Shown: positions 25,362 through 33,706 of the stretch, piece by piece
Position numbering within the stretch: the first letter of the stretch is position 1
How the letters are laid out: every line of letters begins with the position of its first letter
Notes under the pieces: model-generated
The model's input: the letters and a program-made list of their open reading frames with translations, nothing else
What the model was told of the DNA's origin: nothing
Databases searched by the model: none
Assembly: GCF_039529835.1 (NCBI RefSeq)
Contig: NZ_CP154262.1
Coordinates: 124,001-188,000 of the forward strand
Source of the DNA: Arthrobacter sp. TMP15
GTDB taxonomy: Bacteria; Actinomycetota; Actinomycetes; Actinomycetales; Micrococcaceae
Reading direction: 5' to 3'
Length of the DNA stretch: 64,000 nucleotides
Program-made: the position numbers and the translations under genes

Positions 25362-26468
25362 TTAGTAGCTGACAACGGGGGTAACTGAAACGTCGGTCCC
25401 CGTGATTGACAGCTTGGCCGTGAAACCAAAGTCTTCTACCTCTTTGACCTCGGAGACGAGACCGGTGAACAGGTCCTGTTCTTGATACTGGACCTGAGCT
25501 TTTACGCTGAGCGGTGGGATGATCCACTGGCCGCCGTAGGGCGTGATTGTGATGGCCGGATACTCAACGATGGACCATTCCACAGGGGAGAGTACCCGGT
25601 TGTTTGTGCCTGCACTCATGGGGCATCCGGTGGGTAGCAAGACTGCTTGCTCGGCACAGGTGTCAAGATATTTACCGATGGCACCGCCTACCTGCGCCAA
25701 AAGGTCACTTGTGGGCCCGGTTGCGAGCCCTACCGCAGGAATGGCCTCGCCCGGAGCGCTTACAGTGCGTGTAACGGGAGGCGCTGCGAAGAGGGGGGAA
25801 CGGTATTCAAGTTCATAGCTACCGGGGTAGAGCACGGCGAAAGAGTTTTTGCCCTCCGGCATATTGACGTCTACGCCGTTGATTATTGCTTGATTGGCGT
25901 TGACAACTGAGGCGTTTATTACCGGCAGAGTTCGCGGCACCATGACCCAGCTGTTAAAGAAAAGCCATTGCTGGGGACCCTGCGTAAGTTTGAAATCGGT
26001 GCTCATAGCTTTTTTGTTGAGTGTGTAACTGACGCTCACAATTTTGCTCTCGTCAGGGCCATCCACGGCGTCAGCAATCATCAGGTCCGTCATTGCTTCT
26101 TGGGAGGACGCCAGCGCTTCCCCGTCCAGGACTGCGGCATTCGCTGCGGGTACTTTGGCGTTCAGAAGACCAAGAGCCTTGGCCCCATCACCTTCTTTAA
26201 GCGCCGACAAATAATTGGCAACGGACTTTTCGGGACCAAAGTCGTTGGTGTTGACAACTGCAATGGTCACGATTGAAGCGGCGACTGCAAGCATAAATAT
26301 GAGCAGCCACGTTGCTGCGATTTTGACGAGCTGGGTACCGTTCTTCACCCCGTCAACTGTACCGGGTTCAGGTGCTGGCTCTTGAATCTGGGGTTCCTTC
26401 TCGGTGCTCAGCGCGTCATCTACCCCTCGTTGTACGCTAACGACGACGCCTTCGTGGAGCAGTCCCAA
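25362..26468 (-). CDS. Membrane-anchored hypothetical protein (one transmembrane segment)
   Basis: The 368-residue product has an acidic cytoplasmic N-terminus (about 45 residues), one transmembrane helix (ATWLLIFMLAVAASIVTIAVV) and a long extracytoplasmic part with a KSVANYLSALKEGDGAKALGLL segment, as in DUF4878-like or lumazine-binding-like domains. The only start that fits is TTG at 26468, inside the end of the upstream ATPase gene (32-bp overlap), so the start is uncertain. It follows the HerA-like ATPase on the same strand and may be co-expressed with it. No function can be given. Confidence 0.7.
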   Translation of the reverse strand: MGLLHEGVVVSVQRGVDDALSTEKEPQIQEPAPEPGTVDGVKNGTQLVKIAATWLLIFMLAVAASIVTIAVVNTNDFGPEKSVANYLSALKEGDGAKALGLLNAKVPAANAAVLDGEALASSQEAMTDLMIADAVDGPDESKIVSVSYTLNKKAMSTDFKLTQGPQQWLFFNSWVMVPRTLPVINASVVNANQAIINGVDVNMPEGKNSFAVLYPGSYELEYRSPLFAAPPVTRTVSAPGEAIPAVGLATGPTSDLLAQVGGAIGKYLDTCAEQAVLLPTGCPMSAGTNNRVLSPVEWSIVEYPAITITPYGGQWIIPPLSVKAQVQYQEQDLFTGLVSEVKEVEDFGFTAKLSITGTDVSVTPVVSY

Positions 26469-28026
26469 ACATGTCTCGCATCAGATTTCGGCCAAGTGAG
26501 CTTCCCATGGAACGGACCATACTTTTAAGTCCACCACCCAGCGCCCCACCCAAGACGTCCATGACATCTGAGGCCATCCCGCCGTCGTTGTTTGGCGCAG
26601 GAAGAGACACCGGAGGTGGTGGCGGAAGTGGCGAACCCGCCGCCGGGCCAGTCTTCGGTGCGGGCTCGGCTGCAGGAGCTGCCTGTAGTTTCTCGTACGC
26701 AGAAATGGGGTCGACGGCGGTTCCATAGGTGGGTAAAAGCGCGGACGCCGCAATGACGGCCTTGAGTGTTTCCGCTGAGCAGGCTCCCATCACCGACCCG
26801 GGGGCCCGCAAACGTGTCAGAGCAACAGGTGTGGGCGCGCCATTTTCATTCATGACAGTGACAACTGCCTCACCGATTCCAGCGTTGGTGAGCACCTCGG
26901 CCAGGTCGTAGTCATTTATAGGGAAAGTTGAGACTGTGGCCTTGAGTGCTTTGGCGTCCTCGGGAGTGAAGGCGCGCAAGGCATGCTGGATCCGGTTGGC
27001 TAGCTGTGCCAGGACATCTGATGGCACGTCTTTAGGCGTTTGGGTGACAAAGAAGATCCCCACACCCTTGGAGCGGATCAGCCGGACCGTTTGGGTGATG
27101 GCGTTTAAAAATGCTTTGCTCGCACCGTTGAACAGCAAGTGCGCCTCGTCAAAGAAGAACACGAGTTTGGGCTTGTCTAGATCGCCCACCTCGGGCAGAT
27201 CACGGAACAAGTCCGCCAGGAGCCACATCAGAAAAGTGGAGAACAGCAGGGGCTTGTCCTGGATGCTGGGGAGCTCCAGTGCGGTAATGACCCCGCGCCC
27301 ATCCGGAGCTTTGCGCAACAGTTCTGCCGTGTCGAATTCAGGCATTCCGAAGAACTCTTCCATGCCCTGGGCCTCAAGGGTGATCAGTTTGCGCAGGATC
27401 ACTCCCGCTGTGGCCTTGGATAGTCCTCCGAGGTCATGCAGTTCCGGTTTGCCCTCATCCGAGGTTAGGAAGGTAATGACTGCGCGTAGGTCTTTCAGAT
27501 CGTATAGCTCAAGCTCTTTGATGTCCGCGTAGTGGAAAACAAGTTGCAAACTGGACTCTTGTGTTTCATTGAGCTCAAGCACACGGGCAAGCAGGATGGG
27601 GCCAAACGAGGTGATAGTTGCACGTACCGGGACGCCGTTGCCGTTGCCACCAAGTGCCAGGAATTCTACCGGGAAGGCCTGAGCTTGCCATTGCTGGCCA
27701 AGTGTTTGGGTGCGGGCTGTCAGCTTTTCGTTGCCTTCAGCCGCTGTGGCCAAGCCGGTGAGATCGCCCTTGATGTCGGCCATGAAAACGGGGACCCCAG
27801 CGGTGGAGAGTTGTTCGGCAATCATGTGCAAGGTGACGGTTTTACCCGTTCCTGTGGCGCCTGCTACCAGTCCGTGCCTGTTCATCATGGCTAATGGGAG
27901 ACAAATCTGCGCCTCGGGGGTGATTTCTCCGTCCACGATCGCTGCACCGAGAGCGATGGAAGAACCGCTGAACGTGTAGCCGATTTGAAAGGCGGCGATC
28001 AACTCTGCTGGGGTTTTTGTAGCCAT
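26437..28026 (-). CDS. HerA-like helicase/ATPase, DUF853 family
   Basis: A 529-residue P-loop ATPase: Walker A GATGTGKT (56-63), Walker B KLVFFFDEAHLLF, a sensor segment GIFFVTQTPKDVPSDVLAQLANRIQHALRAFTP, and a C-terminal tail rich in Pro and Ala that ends in RRRRR. This is the DUF853 (YjgR) branch of HerA/FtsK-like hexameric ATPases. The cellular task is not known; bacterial YjgR is poorly studied. No NurA-type nuclease gene is nearby. Confidence 0.88.
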   Translation of the reverse strand: MATKTPAELIAAFQIGYTFSGSSIALGAAIVDGEITPEAQICLPLAMMNRHGLVAGATGTGKTVTLHMIAEQLSTAGVPVFMADIKGDLTGLATAAEGNEKLTARTQTLGQQWQAQAFPVEFLALGGNGNGVPVRATITSFGPILLARVLELNETQESSLQLVFHYADIKELELYDLKDLRAVITFLTSDEGKPELHDLGGLSKATAGVILRKLITLEAQGMEEFFGMPEFDTAELLRKAPDGRGVITALELPSIQDKPLLFSTFLMWLLADLFRDLPEVGDLDKPKLVFFFDEAHLLFNGASKAFLNAITQTVRLIRSKGVGIFFVTQTPKDVPSDVLAQLANRIQHALRAFTPEDAKALKATVSTFPINDYDLAEVLTNAGIGEAVVTVMNENGAPTPVALTRLRAPGSVMGACSAETLKAVIAASALLPTYGTAVDPISAYEKLQAAPAAEPAPKTGPAAGSPLPPPPPVSLPAPNNDGGMASDVMDVLGGALGGGLKSMVRSMGSSLGRNLMRDMFGTAPRRRRR

Positions 28027-28058
28027 AACGACAGCGTACCGCGCCCCAGCCCAAGAGG

Positions 28059-28985
28059 TCAGCCCAAGAGGAAGGCAACCGCGAACATGGCGGGAATGGC
28101 CAGAACCGTCGTGGCCAGCACCGTGTCTTTGGCAACTGTGACGCTCACTTGGTAGCGCTGGGCAGTAACGTACACGTTTTGGGCGGTGGGAAGTGCTGCG
28201 GCAACTACCACCGCAAACAGTCCTGCCCCGCTCATACCTAGGGCAAAGTGTCCCAGAAGAAACGCAACCGTTGGGTGGAGAATGAGCTTGAAAGCGGTGG
28301 CCAACAAAATATCGCTTCGTCGCCCGTCGGCTGCTGATAGGGGTTTACTGGAGCCCAGCGACATGCCAAAGGCGATCAAGATGGCAGGAATGGCGGCCCC
28401 AGCTATCAGGTGCAGTGGTTCGGCAACGAGGTTCGGCAGGTGCCAAGTAGTTGCAGCTAAAACAAGTCCCACCATTGTTCCCACGATCATCGGGTTACTG
28501 ATGATCTGTAACAAAACACGTCCCGGTGTGGCGCGGCGACCACTGGTGAGGCTGTCAAGCAACAACAGATAGAAGGGAGTGTAGAAGGCCAGTTGAAACA
28601 CCAGTACAGGAGCAATGAGTGCTGCGTCCCCTAGGACGTAGGCGGCGATCGGGATGCCTAGATTGGCCGCATTTGCCGTAGAAGAAGACATGGCAGAAAG
28701 AAGAGATTCCGCCAGCGATCGTTTGAGCCAGAACTTCACGATCAGTAGAAACGCTCCACCAGTGATGACAGCGCTTACCGCAGCCACTAAAAGAGGTTCT
28801 GCGAAAACACTCGCCAGGTCTGCTTTGGCAAGAGTCTCTACCAGCAGCGCCGGGCTAGCTACGAAGAACGAAAGCCGGCTAAGCACCAACGGCGCATTCT
28901 CGCCAAGTACATTTCGTCTGCCAACAAACCACCCCACTAGGATGACGAGCCAAACGACGGAGAATCCCTCGATGACAGCTAACAT
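28059..28985 (-). CDS. AEC-family transporter (auxin efflux carrier-like permease)
   Basis: A 308-residue protein of about ten helices in two five-helix halves. It has the AEC pattern of an SSSTANAANLGIPIAAYVLGD segment in the first half and SAGLFAVVVAAALPTAQNVYV in the second. Bacterial AEC permeases move dicarboxylates or other organic anions. ATG at 28985. It lies 33 bp from the HerA-like gene and 41 bp from panD on the same strand, so joint transcription is possible. Confidence 0.88.
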   Translation of the reverse strand: MLAVIEGFSVVWLVILVGWFVGRRNVLGENAPLVLSRLSFFVASPALLVETLAKADLASVFAEPLLVAAVSAVITGGAFLLIVKFWLKRSLAESLLSAMSSSTANAANLGIPIAAYVLGDAALIAPVLVFQLAFYTPFYLLLLDSLTSGRRATPGRVLLQIISNPMIVGTMVGLVLAATTWHLPNLVAEPLHLIAGAAIPAILIAFGMSLGSSKPLSAADGRRSDILLATAFKLILHPTVAFLLGHFALGMSGAGLFAVVVAAALPTAQNVYVTAQRYQVSVTVAKDTVLATTVLAIPAMFAVAFLLG

Positions 28986-29026
28986 TTAGGGGCAGCTAAC
29001 ACTGAGGGGCAGGGGAGGAGAAACGG

Positions 29027-29443
29027 CTAGTGGCTTTGCGCCATGGCGGGGCGCAGCAGGCCCGGCAGGATGGCCTCGGCGGGATCCGTGCCCAAATGAA
29101 CTATGGCGTTCGCCGCATCAACGTGCACTACGGATGGGGCAAAGTCCAGAGCCTCCGCCGTGGTCATCTGGGCGTAGGTCATCAAGATGACAAGGTCGCC
29201 AACATCCACCAGGTGAGCGGCTGCGCCATTGATACCTATGACACCGGAACCGCGTTCACCGGCAATCGTATAGGTTTCCAGCCGGGCACCATTAGTGATG
29301 TCCACAATTGAGACAAGCTCCCCGGGTAGGATATCGGCGGCGTCGAGCAGGTCCGAATCCACCGTTACCGAGCCTACGTAGTGCAGATCGGCGTGAGTGA
29401 CGGTTGCGCGATGAATCTTGGATTTAAATATTGTTCGAATCAT
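29027..29443 (-). CDS. panD: Aspartate 1-decarboxylase
   Basis: A 138-residue PanD that makes beta-alanine from L-aspartate for pantothenate and coenzyme A. The self-cleavage site Gly24-Ser25 (HYVGSVTVD), Lys9, Arg54 and Tyr58 are all present, so the pyruvoyl cofactor can form. The proenzyme is about the usual length (125-140). No other pan genes are in the window. [21 protein letters not shown] start is textbook for actinobacterial PanD. Confidence 0.96.
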   Translation of the reverse strand: MIRTIFKSKIHRATVTHADLHYVGSVTVDSDLLDAADILPGELVSIVDITNGARLETYTIAGERGSGVIGINGAAAHLVDVGDLVILMTYAQMTTAEALDFAPSVVHVDAANAIVHLGTDPAEAILPGLLRPAMAQSH

Positions 29444-29504
29444 AACCTCTCGAGTCTACCGCGTAAGGACAGGGCCGTGATGTGTCCGTCCTCACGGTGG
29501 GTGC

Positions 29505-30380
29505 TCACCGCCTGCCCACTGGTGTGAGTTTGCGCCCCATGATCGCTTGAGTCAAAGCATCCACAACCTCAGTGTTCGCAAGGGGATTTCGGATCAGGGT
29601 GAAGTCCACAGCGCCCACAGGCGGGAGCTCAAAGCGCTTCGTGATGATTTTCAGGTCCTCCGGAACAAGCGAAGTCGGCATGACAGCAACACCGATTCCG
29701 GCACGCAAAGCAGCAAGGACACCACTGATTTGTTTAGTGGTGCAGGTGACCCGCCATGTTCGGCCAGCATCTTCCAAAGCATCAAGAGCGAGTTTCCGGC
29801 TGAGGCTCGGCGCCGGATAAACAATGACAGGAACCGGGGCGCCAGGCTCAAGTACTGTTTGTTCCAATCCCACCCACGCGAACGTATCTTGCTTGACGAC
29901 TTCACCCTCCTGCGCACCTGAAACCCACTTAACAAACACCAAATCCAGTGCCCCGGCTTTCAGGCGGCGGTGCAGCTGATCGCTCTGGCTCACTGTCAGC
30001 TCGAGGTTGATTTGTGGGTACAGCTGACGGAATTCGCGCAGAATTCTGGGCAGGCCCGTGATGGCAAGATCATCAGCGGTCCCGAAGCGTAACCGACCGC
30101 GCATCGCAGCACCGGAGAAGTACCGTGTGGCTACATTGTTGGCGGCCAGAATGGTTCTGGCAAACCCTGCCATTGCATCGCCATTATCGGTCAGACGTAC
30201 TTCACGCGTGTCACGGGTGACAAGAACACGGCCGGCCGCCTGCTCGAGTTTGCGAACATGCTGGCTGACTGTGGGTTGGCTAATACCAAGACGCTCGGCG
30301 GCCCGGGTGAAGTTACGCGTTTCGGCTAGAACTAAGAAACTTTTGAGTTGGATGGGATCAAAAATGGGGGTGTCGGACAC
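29505..30380 (-). CDS. LysR-type transcriptional regulator
   Basis: The N-terminal winged helix reads IQLKSFLVLAETRNFTRAAE and LGISQPTVSQHVRKLEQ; the rest is an effector-binding domain (LRFGTADDLAITGLPRIL). GTG at 30380 is preferred because GGGAG lies 7 bases upstream; an ATG 11 codons earlier overlaps the operator region. The gene is divergent from an MFS exporter gene, and a 7-bp inverted repeat lies between them, so it probably controls that exporter in response to a small molecule. Confidence 0.92.
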   Translation of the reverse strand: MSDTPIFDPIQLKSFLVLAETRNFTRAAERLGISQPTVSQHVRKLEQAAGRVLVTRDTREVRLTDNGDAMAGFARTILAANNVATRYFSGAAMRGRLRFGTADDLAITGLPRILREFRQLYPQINLELTVSQSDQLHRRLKAGALDLVFVKWVSGAQEGEVVKQDTFAWVGLEQTVLEPGAPVPVIVYPAPSLSRKLALDALEDAGRTWRVTCTTKQISGVLAALRAGIGVAVMPTSLVPEDLKIITKRFELPPVGAVDFTLIRNPLANTEVVDALTQAIMGRKLTPVGRR

Positions 30381-30411
30381 TGTAGGACTCCCTTGCGTAA
30401 TTACGAACTCC

Positions 30412-30438
30412 AATAGTACTTATAGGCATCATACTATT
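30412..30438. promoter_or_regulatory. LysR-type operator
   Basis: AATAGTA and TACTATT form a perfect 7-bp inverted repeat around a 13-base spacer between the divergent LysR and MFS genes. Its A/T-rich arms and spacing are compatible with a LysR recognition site. Confidence 0.55.
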
Positions 30439-30511
30439 TCGTTATAGATCCCCACCGCCTAGGCTTGAAGAGGTAAACCCCTTCCGCCCTCAAAGTCCCA
30501 GGACCAAAGCG

Positions 30512-31843
30512 TTGACGCCCCCTCCAGTTTCACCAGATGCCGCCATGACCGCACCAATCAACCTAGTGAGAACACGTCCGCCGTGGAACCAGACTTTCTC
30601 GTCACTAAAAATCCGCAACTACCGAATCTTTGCCTCGGCGAACCTCCTTGCCGTCATCGCCTTGTGGATGCAGCGCGTGGCGCAGGACTGGATGGTGCTC
30701 GAACTCTCGGGGTCGGTCACCGCCGTCGGAATTACCGTGTTTATGCAGTTCATTCCTTCCCTTGTCCTTATGCCGTTGGGTGGAATTCTTGCCGACAGGT
30801 ATTCAAAGCGGATGATCTTGATGATCAGCCAAGGTGTGGCTGGTGGCCTTGCGGCGATCCTGGCTGTCCTGGCGCTGTCCGGACACCTGGAGGTCTGGCA
30901 CATTTACGTCATTGCTTTCGTTCTGGGCCTGGTGGTGGTTGCCGACCAGCCCGCACGTCAAGTCTTTGTCAATGAGCTTGTTGGCCCGCAGCAGCTACGA
31001 AACGCCATCAGCTTGAATTCCTCCATTTTTCAAATGGGTGGAATGATCGGCCCGGCCGTCAGCGGCGTGCTGATCATGGCTGTTGGCGGCGGCTGGGCCT
31101 TTGCCGCCAATGCGGTGGCATGCACAGTCACGGTGCTCTCGCTGCTGTTCATCCGCACCAATGACCTCATCCGGATGCCGCCGGTAAAACGTGCCAAAGG
31201 TCAGCTGATGGAGGGTGTTCGGTACGCCGTGAGTAAGCCGACCATTGTTTGGCCAGCGGCTATGGCGGCCGTATTCGCATTGTTTGGGCTGAGTCTTCCC
31301 GTGCTGATGGCTGCCTATGCCAACAACGTGTTCGACGTCGGTGCCGGAGGCTATGGTCTGCTCAATACCCTCGTTGCGCTGGGCGCGCTCTGCGGGGCGC
31401 TTGCCTCCACTCGCATTGCCACCCTTAGGCTACGCGGGGTCATGGCGGCTGCTGGTTCATATGGTGTGGTGTTGATCATCGCTTCGCGGGCACCAAATAT
31501 GCTCACCTTTGGGGCAGTCATGGTAGTTGCGGGGCTCGCCTCGTTACTTTTCCTTACGAGCGCCAACCAATTGGTGCAAATGTCTACGAACGTACTGATC
31601 CGCGGGCGCGTCATGAGCCTGTACATCATGGTTTTAATAGGGGGCCAGGCGCTGGGAGGCCCACTGATGGGCTGGCTGGCCGAGCGTTTGGGCGTGCAGT
31701 GGGCCATGCTGATGGCCGGCGGGATGCTAGCGATGGCAGCCCTGGTGTTTGGCCTTGTGCTGGCTAAGAAGGGGCAGCTGACATTGCAGGTGAATCTGCG
31801 TAGCGTGCGACGACCCGTGTTTATTGTGCCAAAGACTGGCTGA
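30512..31843 (+). CDS. MFS transporter, EntS/MFS_3-like
   Basis: A 443-residue protein with 12 predicted helices. Features include FSSLKIRNYRIFASANLLAV before helix 1, MPLGGILADRYSKRMILMIS between helices 2 and 3 (motif A), and QPARQVFVNELVGPQQLRNAI, which are typical of the MFS_3/enterobactin-exporter-like group. Start: TTG at 30512 with AGGA upstream; ATG at 30545 is possible but has no ribosome-binding site. Probably an exporter under control of the divergent LysR gene; substrate unknown. Confidence 0.88.
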   Translation: MTPPPVSPDAAMTAPINLVRTRPPWNQTFSSLKIRNYRIFASANLLAVIALWMQRVAQDWMVLELSGSVTAVGITVFMQFIPSLVLMPLGGILADRYSKRMILMISQGVAGGLAAILAVLALSGHLEVWHIYVIAFVLGLVVVADQPARQVFVNELVGPQQLRNAISLNSSIFQMGGMIGPAVSGVLIMAVGGGWAFAANAVACTVTVLSLLFIRTNDLIRMPPVKRAKGQLMEGVRYAVSKPTIVWPAAMAAVFALFGLSLPVLMAAYANNVFDVGAGGYGLLNTLVALGALCGALASTRIATLRLRGVMAAAGSYGVVLIIASRAPNMLTFGAVMVVAGLASLLFLTSANQLVQMSTNVLIRGRVMSLYIMVLIGGQALGGPLMGWLAERLGVQWAMLMAGGMLAMAALVFGLVLAKKGQLTLQVNLRSVRRPVFIVPKTG

Positions 31844-31864
31844 GCAACTGCTTTGGGCTGCACA

Positions 31865-31907
31865 GCAGCTGGGCTGTTTTACCCAGAGGTAAATACATCC
31901 CAGCTGC
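31865..31907. terminator. Possible hairpin between convergent genes
   Basis: GCAGCTGGG (31865-31873) and CCCAGCTGC (31899-31907) pair perfectly but enclose a 25-base loop. Further on, three imperfect copies of an AGCCCGGAGACTA-type unit (31915-31955) run into the end of the next gene. Confidence 0.3.
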
Positions 31908-31952
31908 CCACGATCAGCCCGGAGACTCAGCCCCGGAGACTAAGCTCGGAGA

Positions 31953-33116
31953 TTAAGCCTGGTCAAGCGGGAGGTGCGGATAACTTTCTTGGCGTTTTTG
32001 GAACTCCAGGATTGCCGGATTGATGATGACGCCGTCGGAAATCTCAACAGCGCGTTGGATGGTATCTGTTTGGGCCCACGTCTCACGGCCAGCCAGGACC
32101 GGTTCAATGAACGGCATCAGCGCTTCACTTATTTCCCACGTAGCCGAGTTCCACAGGTAACTGGGGCTGTGGTCAACCGCGTAGTAATTGATGTGGTCAC
32201 CAACAGTGAACATGGGATCGGCAAAGGTTGTGCTGCGGGCCCAGCTGAACCCCATGCCTTCATCGCAGGAAACGTCAACAATCAAGCTGCCCGGCCGGAG
32301 TGCGGCCAGGTCCGCTTCCGTCAAGTAGGTCATGGGCGCGTTGGGATCCTGCAAAGTACAGTTCACAATTATGTCCGCATCAGCCAGGAAGTCGCTCAAC
32401 GGCACATCGCCATCATCGAGCATGACAAAACCCATGTACGGCGGCTCAGGAGCAAAATCAAACTGCACCATTTCAACCGAGTGAATAGGTGCTGCAACTG
32501 CTGCAACGTAGCGGCTGGTCAAAACCTGAATATCGTAAATGCCCAGTGCCTTCAAGGCTGTCACCGCGCCACGAGCCGTGGCACCGAAACCAATTACCAC
32601 CGCACTGAGGCGCCGTCCGTAGTCACCTGTTGAACCTGTTAACGCCAAGGAATGCATGACTGAGGAATAACCGGCGAGTTCGTTGTTCTTGTGAAACACG
32701 TGGAGCCCGAAACCTCCGTCTGAGGCCCAGTGGTTCATGACTTCAAAGGCGATCAGCGTCAACTTTTTATCGATAGCAAGTTGGGTTATGGCGCGGTCCT
32801 GGACGCAGTGCGGCCAACCCCAGAGGATTTGTCCGTCCTTGAGATCTGCCAGGTCTGAGGCCTGTGGCTTCGGTAGCAGGATGACGTCAGACTGCGCAAT
32901 GACTTGCTCGCGGGAGGCGACAGCGCCCACCAAGGTGGCCAAGACGGCATTGGACATACCAAAACGGTCTCCGTAACCCTCTTCGACCACCATCTGGGCG
33001 AGAATCTCCGGTTCCAGCCGGACGAAATGTTCGGGATGGATCGGTGCCCGCCGTTCATCAGGCTTGCGCGAGGCTCCCAATACACCCAGACGCAGCCCGT
33101 TTGTTTGGGCGCTCAT
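31953..33116 (-). CDS. Alanine dehydrogenase/PNT-fold dehydrogenase (N5-(carboxyethyl)ornithine synthase-like)
   Basis: A 387-residue protein of the AlaDH/PNT superfamily: the N-terminal catalytic half has SRKPDERRAPIHP and QSDVILLPKP; the NAD(P)-binding half has VVIGFGATARGAVTALKALG followed by the SLIVDVSCDEGMGF block. Family members include alanine dehydrogenase, saccharopine dehydrogenase and carboxyethyl-ornithine synthase; the last is the closest in feel (NHWASDGGFGLHVFHKNNE segment), but the substrate is not certain. Its ATG overlaps the stop of a 44-residue basic protein gene (ATGA), so the two are translationally coupled. Confidence 0.8.
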   Translation of the reverse strand: MSAQTNGLRLGVLGASRKPDERRAPIHPEHFVRLEPEILAQMVVEEGYGDRFGMSNAVLATLVGAVASREQVIAQSDVILLPKPQASDLADLKDGQILWGWPHCVQDRAITQLAIDKKLTLIAFEVMNHWASDGGFGLHVFHKNNELAGYSSVMHSLALTGSTGDYGRRLSAVVIGFGATARGAVTALKALGIYDIQVLTSRYVAAVAAPIHSVEMVQFDFAPEPPYMGFVMLDDGDVPLSDFLADADIIVNCTLQDPNAPMTYLTEADLAALRPGSLIVDVSCDEGMGFSWARSTTFADPMFTVGDHINYYAVDHSPSYLWNSATWEISEALMPFIEPVLAGRETWAQTDTIQRAVEISDGVIINPAILEFQKRQESYPHLPLDQA

Positions 33117-33247
33117 TTCTTCTTTGCGGGTGTGGGCTTGTCCGCGATGGGGGCTGTGGATTCGCCGGCCCGTTTGTCAGCGCGCTTTTCCTTGATGGAT
33201 TTGCTTGATTTCTTTGATGCAGTTTGCCGTGGTGATTTGTCGCCCAT
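33113..33247 (-). CDS. Small basic conserved protein, 44 residues
   Basis: Reading ATG at 33247 gives MGDKSPRQTASKKSSKSIKE followed by KRADKRAGESTAPIADKPTPAKKK. It is Lys/Ser-rich and predicted disordered. AGGGAG lies 5 bases upstream, and the stop overlaps the ATG of the AlaDH/PNT-type gene (ATGA). I recall similar short proteins in other Micrococcaceae, but cannot verify that here. The function is unknown; a nucleic-acid-binding or leader-peptide role is speculation. Confidence 0.75.
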   Translation of the reverse strand: MGDKSPRQTASKKSSKSIKEKRADKRAGESTAPIADKPTPAKKK

Positions 33248-33409
33248 GTCAGCTCCCTAAGGTCGGGTCAAAGTGACCCCATGGCCTGACCTTACACTCC
33301 CCGGGCTGTGACAAGGACGTTGGCAGCATGAGAATGTGCGTTTCATGCTGTGTGTGAAGCGGCGCAAAAAGAAACACCCCGGCCCATTGGGCCGGGGTGT
33401 TTCGAAACG
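33248..33409. other. Spacer with tRNA terminator
   Basis: No gene. It contains the terminator of the tRNA-Gly gene and the likely promoter of the small basic protein. Confidence 0.6.
33366..33403 (-). terminator. Rho-independent terminator of tRNA-Gly
   Basis: On the minus strand, GAAACACCCCGGCCCA and its complement form a 16-bp hairpin directly followed by TTTTT. It starts 7 bases after the tRNA 3' end. Confidence 0.93.
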
Positions 33410-33480
33410 AGCGGGCGACGGGAATCGAACCCGCGTATCGAGCTTGGGAAGCTAGCGCTCTACCATTGAGCTACGCCCGC
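33410..33480 (-). tRNA. tRNA-Gly (anticodon CCC)
   Basis: The minus strand folds as a cloverleaf: acceptor GCGGGCG/CGCCCGC, D arm GCTC/GAGC, anticodon loop TTCCCAA (anticodon CCC at loop positions 34-36), T arm GCGGG-TTCGATT-CCCGT, and discriminator base U as expected for glycine. No CCA is encoded. The anticodon stem CTAGC/GCTCG has one U-C mismatch (positions 28 and 42). A strong terminator follows. Confidence 0.95.
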
Positions 33481-33706
33481 ATTGGAAAAGATCCAGCAAG
33501 CTGACTCAATGTTCCGCTATTGATTGTAGCCGGTCTGCGGGCCTGCTTATTACCAGTGACACGCACTTTTTAGCGTCTGGCAACGCAAATACCTCACTCG
33601 TGGCACTCCGCCTTCGGCGGGAAAGCACCGTGGGCGGGATATCACCGTGGGCGGGCTGGGGCAGTCAACAGCCGAGCATTGTCGGCGGACGGGCACAGTC
33701 GGTGAA
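33481..33706. other. Spacer upstream of the tRNA gene
   Basis: About 225 bp with no convincing gene; it should contain the tRNA promoter (read leftwards) and the 3' region of the antiporter gene. Confidence 0.5.

Noticed and set aside
26437-28026. HerA-like ATPase as part of a HerA-NurA or Gabija-like defence system
   Set aside because: No nuclease, SIR2, methylase or other defence gene is adjacent, and the sequence fits the DUF853/YjgR branch.
28059-29443. AEC permease plus PanD as a dedicated beta-alanine or pantothenate cluster
   Set aside because: Only proximity supports it; no other pantothenate gene is present.
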